A stretch of 64,000 nt of DNA from Thinopyrum elongatum (lineage: Eukaryota > Streptophyta > Magnoliopsida > Poales > Poaceae). Each line of letters opens with the position of its first letter. Position 1 is the first letter of the stretch. The stretch is taken from NCBI GenBank assembly GCA_011799875.1, contig CM022297.1:517440929-517504928 (forward strand), read 5' to 3'. Below, one piece after another: positions 43,564 through 54,900 of this stretch. A program made the translations under genes and the position numbers. Below the pieces are notes generated by a model. The model was not told the DNA's origin and made no database searches. It saw only the letters and a list, made by a program, of their open reading frames with translations.

Positions 43564-45240
43564 CATGCACTGTATAGAAGAGATAGTTGATCGCCGAGCT
43601 TTCGCCGTCACAAGAACCTACACGGAGTCACATGTGATTGCGCACAACAATGCCACCGTTCATTCACTGAGTGCAACTTGGGCTTTGTATCATTGAAATG
43701 GTGATTTTAGTATGATAAGAATAAAACCGAACTTTTCCGTGTCCATGAGAATCTTGCTGCCTAGAGACCAAAGGTTGACAACGGTCTCAAAAAGACACAA
43801 GGAGGAATTTTCCATTTGCGACTAAGAGACTTAGCCACCTTTCGCCAAGAATCTATTCCGTCCAGTACTTATGGGTCTGAATGTACACTCTCATTCGCGT
43901 TTGTCGGGCATTAACAAGAAAAATCTATATTCCTCCCCTCTTACTATATATCACGGGTTGATTTCACATGAGAATACAGGGGGAATCATACTTCCATCAA
44001 ATGTGTATGCAAAAGCTGGCTTATATTCCCTAGCCGGTCCATTGGCCTAAGTGTCAAGACTTCTTCAACTCTCTCTTCCAACGTGCACCGTTAAGGAGAG
44101 AAATGATGAACTCCGAGTTTTCACCATCATGAGAGCCTCTACCGAAGCAACATGACTGTGTGTGGCCGCTCGCAACATTGCCATCGTTCATTCACTGTGA
44201 GTGCGGCTCGTGCTTTGTACGATTGAAAGGGTGGTTTAAGTATATCAAGAATAAACCCTAACTATCAAAGGTCGAATTCAGACAACAAAGACAACTTTCC
44301 TATGTCAAACAAGAATCCAACTATCACGACCACTTGTTGACACTAGTCTCAAAAAGACCCAAGTAGGAAGCTTCCATTCACGACTCTGGGGTAGAGATCT
44401 TGCCACCTTTCGCCAAGAATCTATTCCATCCAGCACTGCCGCGTCTTAATGTATATTTGCTTCAATTCTCGTTTTTGCCCGTTGAGCAAGAAAAAACCTG
44501 TCTTCCTCCCCTCTTACAATCACACGTTGATTTCTGTTGAGAATGCAACGGGAATCATACTTCCATCAAAAGTTCATGCAAATTCTGGTTTTGCATCCCC
44601 TAGTTGGTCGACTGACAAATGTGTGACGAAGTGTCATGACATCTCCAATCATCTGTTCCAACATGCACTGCGAAGGATAGAAGCAATGAACGGCGAGTTT
44701 TCTCCAACGCGGGAGCCTGCACGGGGGCGACATGACTATGTGTGGACAGTCGAACAGCTGCCACCGTTCATTCACCGCGATTGCGGCTTGGCCTTTGTAT
44801 GATTGAAAAGATAGTTTGCGTATGGCAAGAATAAACCAAACTGTCAAAGGTCGAACTTAGATAACAAAGATCAAGCCCCAAAAGCCAACTTTCATGTGTC
44901 AATGAGAATCTAACTATCGCGACCACTGGTTGACACCAGTCTCATAAAGCCGCATGTAGGAAGTTTCTATTCGTGACTTCGGGACGGAGGCCTAGCCAAC
45001 TTTCGCCAAGCATCTTATTCCTTCTCACTGTTCCCAGTCTGAATGTACATTTGTTTTGAGTCTCGTTTCGCATTGTCGGGCACTAACAAGAAAAATTCGA
45101 TATTCCTCTTGTTTTATTATCATACCTGATTTCGTTTGACAATCCAAAGGGAATCGTACTTCCATTAAAACAACTCAAAAGCTGTCTTATATTCCCTAGC
45201 AGCTGGCCGATTGACCTAAGTGCATGACTAAGTGTCATGC
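43564..45240. repeat. Three-copy tandem array, units about 518, 580 and 578 bp
   Basis: Units start at 43564, 44082 and 44662 with CATGCACTG or CGTGCACCG. Shared landmarks in order include GCCACCGTTCATTCAC, GCTTTGTA, AGAATAAA, TTGACA, GTCTCA, CTTTCGCCAAG, AGGGAATCATACTTCCATC variants and ATTCCCTAG. The first unit lacks about 60 bp present in the others. The copies are well diverged. No open frame is conserved between units and the family is not recognised. Confidence 0.85.
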
Positions 45241-45379
45241 AAGGAATAACCAAGGCCATCATCGCTGCATGCAGTTAAGCAAGCACTAGTACACACTTCA
45301 TGCTTTTCTAGCTAGCTAGGCTTGCCCCCACGGAGAATCCGATTCTGAGAAGGAATTCGCTCACATCAGCAAACATTGC

Positions 45380-45463
45380 ATTGCCATCAAACCTCCTTTT
45401 CTGATTGGGGTGAACCGTGGAATTGCCATCAAACCTCTTTTTCTGATTGTGGTGAGCCGTGGA
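45380..45463. repeat. Two-copy tandem repeat, period 42 bp
   Basis: ATTGCCATCAAACCTC starts at 45380 and 45422, followed in both by TTTTTCTGATTG and GTGA(A/G)CCGTGGA. Confidence 0.9.
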
Positions 45464-46650
45464 ACGGTCAGATATGAACATATGCCGACTAAATAGTGCC
45501 AAACTGTCAAGTCGTACTACGTCCTTGGGCACTGCTGTCGATTGATCATCGGCAGGACGTCATGATCTCTATGGCTTGATTAGTTTTTGGCGGGAAATCA
45601 CTTTCTGTGAATTCCTTGATCATGTCTTTATACTTAAACCTAGGCTAACGTGGGTGGAGCCCCTGATGGTATTCGATTAGAAAGGTGTGACACATTCGAT
45701 GTGTCGACGAATTATAGCGGGTGGAAATATTTCGTCCCCGGGGGTTTGGTAATATCAACACGCTTTGCAAAATATCACCCCAGCGAGGTTATGAAACTCG
45801 ATCAGGTCGGCACGGGACGCCACCGCACTCCCATTACTAGGTCGAAAACCATGTCACAAATTGACATATTAATTTACAACTCGACTTTCGCTTCGATGCT
45901 ACTTGATCTTGTAATCAACAGCCAGCGTGTTTTCATACATCTTTGCCGTGCTGGTCTTGTTACGTTACAGTCGGCACGACAACGATTTCGGGTCGATTTC
46001 TTTTTTGCATGAACGGAGAAGAAGTACGTGAATTAGTTGGGCTAAGTGGTTAATCATGGTTACCGGTGCGAAATCATAAGCGGAAAGGTGAGAATTTGAA
46101 ACTTGGCGCCAAAGCTTCGGGCCTACCCACCCACCAGCCAGCTGCATTCTTCCATGCACCCGTCCATCGGTCTTAATTACCAGGATCACAATCTGAATTA
46201 ACTTTGCTGCTAGCTGCTACCCTACCAAGTTGATTTAGTTGGATGGTTGATAGTTACCTGAGTTGTTGATTAAGATACAATCATGCACAAAACGAATCAG
46301 CCCTCTCAGAATATCTTCAGTGATGTTTTTTTAGGCTAATATCTTCAGTGGACGAAGTCGGCAAAATAATTCTGCTGGATTTGGGCGGTTTAATTTTTCG
46401 TAGGACAGATAGAGCGAAGATCGGACCTCAGTTGTGGCTGAACCAAAAAGAATCACAAAGAGTTGTCTCCGGCCTCTGTATCAATTGATGTCCGCGGTCA
46501 TAACTTTCTTGTCAAAAGAAGCATAGCCCCGCAGCAAAGATATTAGCATCAGCACTGTACCGTCGTGTCATCGTCTAGAGCAGCCAGCGTTGGAAACCGG
46601 TGCGTGTGTGCTGCCTCTCTTTCAAGCTCCAAGCCTCCAACGGTAACTAA
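45464..46650. other. Spacer, nothing recognised
   Basis: A 120-codon frame at 45650-46012 (+) has no recognised motif and no splice context. It is listed only as unexplained sequence. Confidence 0.3.
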
Positions 46651-47691
46651 GGGTGTGTTTGGTTGTGGAACTAAGTGTAATGGAATGGAATGGTTCCCTT
46701 CCAGAGGAACGGGTTGGTTCCATTCCAGTGTTTGGTAGCAGCAAAAATGTAGAACGGGTTGATTCCGTTCCTGTGTTTGGTTGGAGAGGTGGAGTGAAAA
46801 ATGGAACCACATAAAATTCAAAATTTCGGCACCATTTCATTTGTATTTTCAAGACAAACAACATAAAACAATATATATTGACAAACATGACACATAGATT
46901 AGACAGCAACATATATTGCAAAGATAGACTGTACAGCAGTCGTTCTAGTAAAAATGGGGAATAACCCACTAATTTGAACAGCATACAAGAACAAACTTTA
47001 ATAATAAAAGTGAGGAGAGCAACGAACATCACATATCTCAATCTATCTGTCTCTCTGTCTCGTGCTAACAGCAACGAACAGCACATATCTCTCTCTCTCT
47101 CTCTCTCGGCTGAACAAGAAAATGGGGAGAAGCTGCAACATGTACAAGGAGAGGAATGGAGGTCGTATCTTCAGATGAGACGATGCCGCTGCTGTTAGCA
47201 CCTAGCTCGCCGACGCTGTTACCACCTATCCCGCTGCCCCGTTGCAAAACTGATGCCACCCAGCCGCTCGATCCACCGCACGAGAGAGGAAGAGACGAGT
47301 GACCAGCGGCGCAGATTGACAGGAGGTCGTGGCGGCGCAGATCGAGAGGAGTTCGCCGGCGGCGCAGATCGGGTGAGGGAGAGACGAGTGGGAGGCGGCG
47401 CAGATCGAGAGGAGTTCGCCGGCGGCGTAGATCGGGTGAGGGAGAGACGAGTGGGAGGCGGCGCTGAGAGAGGACTCGATTGGGTTTCGGGGGAGCGAGA
47501 GGAAAGAGCGACGACCGGTTCCGCGTGGTTCCTCCGATTTGGAGGTCTCGGCAGGTTCCGGATATTGGCAGAATATTCGCTCGGCGGGCACGACTCGGTT
47601 CCGTTCCATTTAGGAACCAAACACAGGAACGAGGCCCTGGTGCAGGTCCGACCCGTGCCGTTCCAGCTGGTGACTCGAAGCAAACACACCC
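46651..47691. mobile_element. Harbinger/Tourist-like element, 1041 bp
   Basis: The termini GGGTGTGTTTGG and CAAACACACCC are exact inverted repeats for the outer 11 bp. TAA flanks both sides (46648-46650 and 47692-47694). Both ends then carry words such as GGAAC and GTTCC. The interior holds a CT microsatellite (47089-47108) and a 63-bp minisatellite. The overlapping frames of 100-160 codons on both strands are products of the GC-rich repeat. No transposase was seen. Confidence 0.7.
47338..47463. repeat. Two-copy minisatellite, period 63 bp
   Basis: CAGATCGAGAGGAGTTCGCC starts at 47338 and again at 47401. Each copy continues through GGGTGAGGGAGAGACGAG to GGGAGGCGGCG. A degenerate half-unit precedes it at about 47307. 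Confidence 0.9.
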
Positions 47692-47694
47692 TAA

Positions 47695-50330
47695 CGGTAC
47701 GCATTATTTATTGCAATCATGCGTGTGCAACTGGCTAGCTAAACACCAAATTAGAGACGCTTGGGTCATCATTATCACGATCCATAATCCGGATTGTTGA
47801 AGGCATTTGCGGGCTAGACTATCATGGGGGTCGCTGTCCGTTTGTCGTTACGCTCACACGTCGGGATCGTACGTACCCGGCCGGTAGTAGTTGGTTTCGT
47901 CACGTACGTTATCCACAGCTTGGAAGGCCACTACCTATGGGGTTTTTGAGCCTTTGAGGTTTCTTGAGAGTGCAGGGAGCCGACGCCACACTGCCTTCCT
48001 TGGCCGACTATAATTTTTCCTTGACGGTACGATCACTCGCGCACTAAACCTGACCATCATACTCATATATACCACCATCTATCGACGCGGACAAAAAAAA
48101 ATCTTGCCCGATGTCCATGTGCACGTGACTATAATAGATACAGCATTATTGGTTTATCGATATGAGAAATGAGTAATCTACCTTTTACCGTCTATGGTCA
48201 GAGTTGAAATCGGAGCGGATGGTGGTTAAAAGCAGAGGCATCTATCGGTCATGTTCAAGTCCAATTCAGAGAGTGTGGAGGATGGAAAATAAACAAAAGG
48301 TGACAAAACCCGAGGGGGAGGTGTGCGTGTGTGTGCGCACACACTAGTGGAAGAGGGTAATTGTTCAGGCAGTACAAGTTTGAGATAAGTAAATCACATG
48401 AGTAAATTATAAGTACTTAACGGACAAAGAATTACACGGTATGAAAAGCAACACACATATATGATCGTGCAAAACTACATAACATGATAACAACGAGCAA
48501 ATATAATAAGGCAACAAGAAATTAGAACATTTAGACAACAAGATTAGTCGAGGCGCACAAAAGCGCATCTACTAACACAAAAGACATCATCAACATATTA
48601 GAAGTCCATTGTAGCCATGTGCATTTGTGATGTAGAAGTCGGAGAAGACAGTATATGTAACGACGGACATCCAATAATTGGATTTCTATCAGCAAATCAG
48701 AGTGTCCTCCTACCTAGAAGTGCCGGACATCAAATAATTACATTCATCGGATGCTTTATCCTATCGCGTCGCCAGTAGCTCCATTTCTTCTTTGATGAAG
48801 AAAACGCACCGAACCAACCACTTTCGTCTCGAGAGACTAGGGATACAAGCGGAGTGACCGTCGGTTGGTTTTGTCCACCGTGCGCATATATGGTAGCAAC
48901 CTGATCCAACGCCGGATGAGATGGAGATGGGCGCATGCAGAGCCGCATTTGGGCCAGGCAGAGCTCCACGTCGCAGCGGTTGCATGCTGGGTGTTGCCCG
49001 ATCGCCATCGCCCTGCCCCTGGCCCTGGCCCTGACCACCCCTATCCGTGATCGTCCATGAATGCCGGCTGGTCCAGTGATTAATGCCCGAGGGCAGCAGC
49101 GCATGTTAGGGTAGGGTGCGCACACACATGGACGTACTCTGGACCAACGCCATTGATTCCACACTCCTATCGACCTGACCTGCACGCCTGACATGCGACC
49201 AAACGTCCTGCACCAATTCATAACCAGCAGGTCCTAGCAGATGAATGAAATTGAATTATTATACTACTATTTTTGAAATAATTATACCCATGCGTAGAGT
49301 TTTACGGGCGACCGTGCGCCGCTGAGTTCCAGCTTTTTGTGTTGGGTTGGAACTTGGAACCCGACCGGGTGAATGATTCCATGCATGGGGCAGAAAGGCG
49401 ACGCCGCCATGTTTTCTTCCGTCCAAAGTAAAGCATGCAGGCAACGCACGATGTGAAAGATTCTTTATTTTTGTTCATGCCCGGGACTTCTAAATTCAAC
49501 GCAAGGGCGCCCAATTATGCATACGGTCCGCGAATTTTCCCTTCACTCGATCGTACGTGCACCATGGACGATGAGTAAGCATCCAGTCAGTGTGTGCTGG
49601 TGCCACGTTTCCACGTGCTATCAATGCAAAATTTGACTACCGGAAAGTCATGGAAATTTCTGCAAAGAAAAACATATAGTATGCGTCCATCCTATCATTG
49701 CTACTCGTAACGCAAAAAATACGCATTTTGTAAGAGTGGGCGTACAACAACTCATTCTGCACAACTAGTAAAAAGTGTGCAAAATATATTTACAAAATAT
49801 AAAAAATACAACAATATCTAAACAATGTAGTGAAATCAGATGCGAATCTAGAATATCAACACCAGGGATGCAATAGTTCAATTTTCGTGCAAATTTACGC
49901 TACAGCTTGTGTAATTTTGTCTAAACATCATCATGGTTTCTAAAAAGTAAATAAAATAGCATTAAGTTGATAGATAAGTAGTATTAAGTACATACTAGTA
50001 GTTATTTTGCAAATTTAGGGTTTCAGATAGTACATAAATTATTTGAAAATTCTTGCATCTTGTATATTGTTTGACTATATTTTGTACACGGTTTTACTAA
50101 GTGCATAGAATTGCAATTCCACACTCTAGCTTAGATTAGCTGGTCAATTTGCACTTCGATAATAAATAAATAAAAACAAATTTTATCATAAATAATAGTG
50201 GCTAGTGACAGGGATATTGAGTATTTACACTAAAATCTGTCTATTTTCTTCATAGCATAGATTGTGTTAGTTTGTGTTCGAATTTGTTTTCATCTGTATA
50301 AAATTTTTTTGGCGGTGTAAAAAAATTCAG
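47695..50330. other. Long spacer, no supported gene
   Basis: This is low-copy-looking DNA with no domain-bearing frame. A GT/CA-rich patch occurs at 48323-48345. The 163-codon minus-strand frame at 49221-48730 is Arg/Cys/His-rich without motif and is not called. Confidence 0.35.
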
Positions 50331-50398
50331 CGGTGTAAAAAATAACACATACATGTAAAAAATAACACATACATGTAAAAAATAACACATACAGCAGG
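50331..50398. repeat. Three-copy tandem repeat, period 22 bp
   Basis: The unit TGTAAAAAATAACACATACA is repeated three times, with a T or A change only at the edges. Confidence 0.9.
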
Positions 50399-52047
50399 AC
50401 ACATATTGTAGTAAGAGAAACACTTGTCTCATGCATGAAGCTGATTTATTTTTCATGTGATGTTTCCATCGATAGCGGATACAATTGTTGGCGACTTTAG
50501 ATTTCATCTGGCGTTGCGGATGTGCGAACCCTATACAACTGTTGCTATTTTCAATAGAAATGTATTGCCTTTTCAAAACGTGTCCCCAGATTCTGAAACG
50601 AGGTGGCTAGATACCAACAGGAAGCTAACCCTGCCTAGAGTCGGTTCAACCAGCGGCTTAAACATGGAACCGCAGAGCGTACGGCAGCTGGCCGATGAGA
50701 CGATCCAGAGTCAAGCATGAACTCGAGGCTGAAAGTGACGGTGAGGAATCCAAACCGGCCCCCAGGTAAGCAATGATTTTCGTCCTGTTCTTGCTTGGAC
50801 GGCCACGGCCGTATCCGGGCAGCAGCACCAGCAGCAGCCAGTAGTCAACTGATCCTTTTCTTCGCCGGATAGTCTTCCTCGCAGCAACTCGCACGTACGC
50901 CTGTTCGAGATCGACACCGGAGAGTTGGAGCGCCGAGTGTAACGTCGGTGTCATGGCGAATATATATCGCTCGCAGCATGCCACCGGCCGGCCGGGGTTC
51001 CGTCGACCGGAGAGCAACGAATATCGTACCGACCGAGCACATTCGGCATAATCTCTGTGGTGTGTGCTTGTGCTTCCATTATTAGCAGGTAAATGTGTGG
51101 TGGTTGTATTTTAGACGATCTCGAAAAGGTTTTGCATTTGATAGAAGCGAACACTCTTCCGGCTTCTGCGTTCTAAGATGCCGGCACCACTTATAAAGTT
51201 ACTATCGTACTTCGTACGCACGACTAAATTCTCAGAGCGTTGCGTCACAAGATGCTCAGTGAGAGCCACAAGCTTTGCTAAATTCTGCATAGACCGTATA
51301 CATCCACATGAGTCATGAATTTTTTTTATTGTAAAAGTAAAAAAACGAATCTAAAGAGCATGAATTCTATGTCTTCCATTAATGATGGTGATAGCATATT
51401 TTCACAAACCCAAAGGGCGGTTCCAGGAGTCCAAAAAAACCTCATGTGGTTATTAGGGAAACAGTCTTGCTAAGTCTCCGTAGACTAAGACTTCGTTATC
51501 TCTCAGTCGATTGTATGCTCATGAGATCTTACATTAAGATCCGTGCAATTTTTCTATTTTCTTTCTTTTGTCTTTCTTACATGCTATAGCACTTGACTAA
51601 AACTTGGTTAAGTCTCAGTCGACTCAGACCTAGCCACACCCTTAGAGAAACTGGCAATCCACTCATGCAGTGATTATCCAATAATTAATTCTAGTTGATT
51701 AATTCATACCTCTTCCTAATCACAGCTTGTCTTTATGGTCATCATCTTGTTTAAAGTCTCCCCCAAAACTCTGTGGAAAAAATATGAGGAGATATACACA
51801 ATATGCCATGAAAAACTCCTCCCAATACCGAGTGGGAAAATGAGAAAATGACATCACAATGCATGTATTACTATTGCCTCATTAAAATGTTCTATGAGAA
51901 ATCATATAGGAAAAATTCATAAAGGGAAAGAGTGTAACATCAAGGATCCGATGATCTCCAACAAGTTAACGTTTGGGAGCGTAGCCCACCTGAACTTTGT
52001 AAATAACAAAGCCATCTCGTATCAATTCCATCAACATATTTCTAGAA
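50399..52047. other. Spacer, no supported gene
   Basis: Frames of up to 119 codons lack motifs. Between 51470 and 51650 a pair of TTAAGTCTCAGTCGACT-like words recurs. Nothing further can be supported. Confidence 0.3.
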
Positions 52048-52313
52048 GAGTAAAGTGCATTGTAGGCCCCTGAACTATTTCAAGGGTGTCATTTAGGTCG
52101 TCGAACTATAAAAATCATCATCCAAGTCATAAAAGTGCAATAAGTGTGTCATCCGGGTCTAAAGCAGTTCAACATTAAAGTAGTCCAAGGACCTATATTT
52201 TGCCTCGCATGACACACTTGTTGTACTTTTAGGACCTGGATGATGGTTTTCATAGTTTGAGGACCTAGGTGACACCCTTAAAATAGTTCAAGGACCTACT
52301 GTGCACTTCACTC
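52048..52313. mobile_element. Foldback MITE, 266 bp, 9-bp target duplication
   Basis: TTTCTAGAA flanks it exactly (52039-52047 and 52314-52322). The left arm GAGTAAAGTGCATTGTAGG… pairs with the right arm …CCTACTGTGCACTTCACTC, and the inverted similarity continues through GGGTGTCA and GGACCTGGATGATG to near the centre. The 9-bp duplication points to the Mutator superfamily. The hairpin form is typical of MITE transcripts. Confidence 0.88.
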
Positions 52314-52322
52314 TTTCTAGAA

Positions 52323-53009
52323 TGAAAAACTTGGTAAAGACTTTGTGAACAAATCAGCAAAATTATTGCATGATTTCATTTGCAATATATTTATCTGTCC
52401 ACCATTCTCCAACTCATGAGGAAGGAAATACCTTCAAAGCAATACATATTCTAATATTGCTCTTTATAACCTGTCTGCATCTACTAAACACAAACAGCGT
52501 TATCATCATAGGTAATGGTGGATGGGTGATTCCTAACAATCAAACCTACTTCGAATTTCAGCAAAGTTCATCATTCTATGAAGCCACACACATTCACATG
52601 ATGCTTCGTATAAATCAACGATTTTAAAATGACTGGTGGTTGCATCCACTAAAGTATGTCTTGTCGACTTGTTCGAGAAGACAAATATCAGTATGTGATA
52701 TGGGATTATGCAGATATGATAAATGTCCAGCATCATAATTCCAAACCATGATCATATCTTGATTTTTCTCGTAAAATAAACTAAGATGTACGATGTCCAG
52801 AAGATATCAAAAAATATTCTTCACACCAACCCAACACCTTTCCGTTGGTGATGTATTATATCTAGTCAATAAGTCACTACAAAATAACATTTCAAGCCTG
52901 GTGCAGTTTGCCAGATACCTAGTGCACACTTGCACCATGATATGGAGACTCGGTTCCAATACCCCTTCGTCACCGCCCTCAAGTATAAATTGGTATTTAT
53001 CTCTATTAG
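52323..53009. other. Spacer, nothing recognised
   Basis: AT-rich DNA with short frames only. Confidence 0.3.
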
Positions 53010-53170
53010 GGCATCTCCAACGCTGACCCTCAAACCACTCGCATACGTCCGGACAACACGGTCCAGACGTGTTTTGCCATCCAACACGGTCCTGTATCCG
53101 TCCGCTCGGTGGCTCGGACGCCCTTTTTCCCGCAAACCAGAGACAAAGGGAGGGGGTTTTGAGTGGGCCA
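53010..53170 (+). mobile_element. Left end of a second Harbinger-like element
   Basis: TTA (53007-53009) precedes GGGCATCTCCAACGCTGACC, the same terminal sequence as the right end of the element at 36195. Internal similarity to 17517-17640 continues (GTCCAGACGTGT, GCCATCCAA). No matching right end was found, so it is truncated. Confidence 0.7.
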
Positions 53171-53394
53171 GGGCAGCCAGAAGCAGACGTGGCAGCGGTC
53201 AGGGCAGCGAGCATCCCGATATGGACGCCCCTCGCCCTCTCCTCGTCCCGGTGCAAGTTCACGGCATCCTCGGCCACGTCCTGCGTATCGGTGAAGGCCA
53301 CTGGGCGAAAAGAATGAAGTAAGAAAAGCGACAAGGCTCCGGCTGGCGGCCAAGGCGGGCTGGGCACGAGAAGACAAGAAAACAACCAAGAACT

Positions 53395-54900
53395 TACTGG
53401 CAAGCAGCTCGTCGATGTGCTGCGCCTCAGCCAGCAGCCCCTGCTCCTTCATCGACCACTCGCTAGCCCGGCGGTTGCAGTCGGCCCGTAGCTGGGTGAC
53501 CTCTTCGGTGGCCTTGCCCACCGTCTCGTCCCTCTCGGCTAGCTCCTTGTAGTGCTCTTCCACCAACCGGTCGAGCTCGGCCTGGTGGGTGGCCGCCTGC
53601 TAATCCTTCTCCACGGTCAGCCGGTCCACCTTCCCCTGCAGCTGGCTGCGCTACTAGCCGGCCTGATCCAACTGGCGCCGGAGGTACTGGACTTCGGCCG
53701 GGTCAACGGCAGCAGCTGCGTGGCAAAGCATGACTCCCGGACAGCAGCCGAAAAGAAAATAGAAGGAGATGAAAGAAATAAGCAGCTAAAAAAATTCAAA
53801 AAGATCCGGCTCTGCTGCTGCGCAGCCGACCTGAATCTCGGGGGCTACACCCAGTGGGTGCGCTGGTGTGCCCCCACTGGAAGAAAGCAAGTCACGTACC
53901 CTTGGCCTATTGCAGCTCTGCCTCCTTGGCCGCGAGCTCGGCCTTGGCCGCCTTGTACAAGCCCAGCAGCTTATTGAAGACTGCTACCCGCTGATCATGG
54001 AGGGCCTGCAGGGGAGAAAGTTAGGAAAAAGCTAAAGACAAGGCGCTCGCAAGAAGGCTCGAGCCGCCTACTTCACAGTCGGCCCGAGCCTCGGGGGCTA
54101 CACCCAGTGGGTGTGCTGGCGCGCCCTCACTGGAATAAAGCAAGTCACGTACCCTTGGCCTGTTGCATCTCCGCCTCCTTGGCCGCGAGCTCGGCCTTGG
54201 TCGCCTTGTACAGGCCCAGCAGCTTGTTGAAGACTGCTACCCGCTGATCATGGAGGGCCTGCAGGGGAGAAAGTTAGGAAAAAGCTAAAGACAAGGCGCT
54301 CGCAAGAAGGCTCGAGCCGCCTACTTCACAGCCGGCCCGAGCCTCGGAGGCTACACCCAGTGGGTGCGCTGGCGCGCCCCCACTAGAAGGCAACCGAGCC
54401 GGTCGGCTGGAAAGGTTCAGAAACATGTCAAAGAAGCAGAAACAAAAACAGAACGCAGCAAGAAGATACATACCACGGTATACTGCTCGAGTTGGACCAG
54501 CTGGCTCTGCGCTCCCTGGGCGAACCCCTGCAAATGGCCGTTGTAGTTGGCATACTGCGCACGCACCTTGTTCACAGCGGCAGCCAGGATCCCCGGGGCT
54601 GCCCCACTAGTAGCCTCGCTAGCGCTCGCCTAGTCCCCCTGCAGCTGGGCCGCCGAGCTGGAGATGGTCCTGCTCCCGGCCGGCCGGCTCAAGATGATGA
54701 TGTCGCCGGACCCTTCGGGCTGTGCTCCTCCTCCGGTCATGACGACCACGTCCCCGGGGCCGCCTTCTTCGACCTGGCCGGTCCTCCGTCCCGGCTCGTG
54801 TCGAGTGCCGCGTCGGGCGCGTCCGTCTAGCCGATGACCGGCTCACGGGAGCCTCCCGCGCTCTGGCTGGCTCCTTCCGCGGCCGCGCGTGCGTCAACTT
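53395..54900 (-). pseudogene. Decayed transposon gene encoding a coiled-coil protein
   Basis: Exon-like segments on the minus strand read as long charged helices. About 54640-54480 contains VRAQYANYNGHLQ and QLVQLEQYT; a repeated exon is at about 54262-54153 and 54010-53908 (VAVFNKLLGLYKATKAELA); about 53730-53398 contains VEEHYKELAERDE, EEVTQLRADCNRRASEW and LLAEAQHIDELLAS. GT donors follow several segments. In-frame TAGs (about 53655-53660 and 53600) break it. The pattern fits grass 'putative gypsy-type transposon' proteins with C-terminal coiled coils, an identification by resemblance only. Confidence 0.5.
53838..54390 (-). repeat. Tandem duplication of an exon plus intron, period 253 bp
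   Basis: TCGGGGGCTACACCCAGTGG occurs at 53838 and 54091, and a variant at 54344. The full 253-bp unit, one exon of the coiled-coil gene with its flanking intron, is present twice, with a partial third. The copies are over 90% alike by eye. Confidence 0.9.

Noticed and set aside
43564..45240. CRISPR-like spaced repeats
   Set aside because: Units are over 500 bp and diverged, with no short repeat/spacer structure, and the genome is eukaryotic.
47219..47800. Overlapping frames of 106-161 codons on both strands
   Set aside because: All span the 63-bp minisatellite in the Harbinger-like element; the repeat length is a multiple of three, which keeps frames open by chance.
48730..49221. 163-codon minus-strand frame
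   Set aside because: No motif, no splice or promoter context, and another frame overlaps it on the opposite strand.
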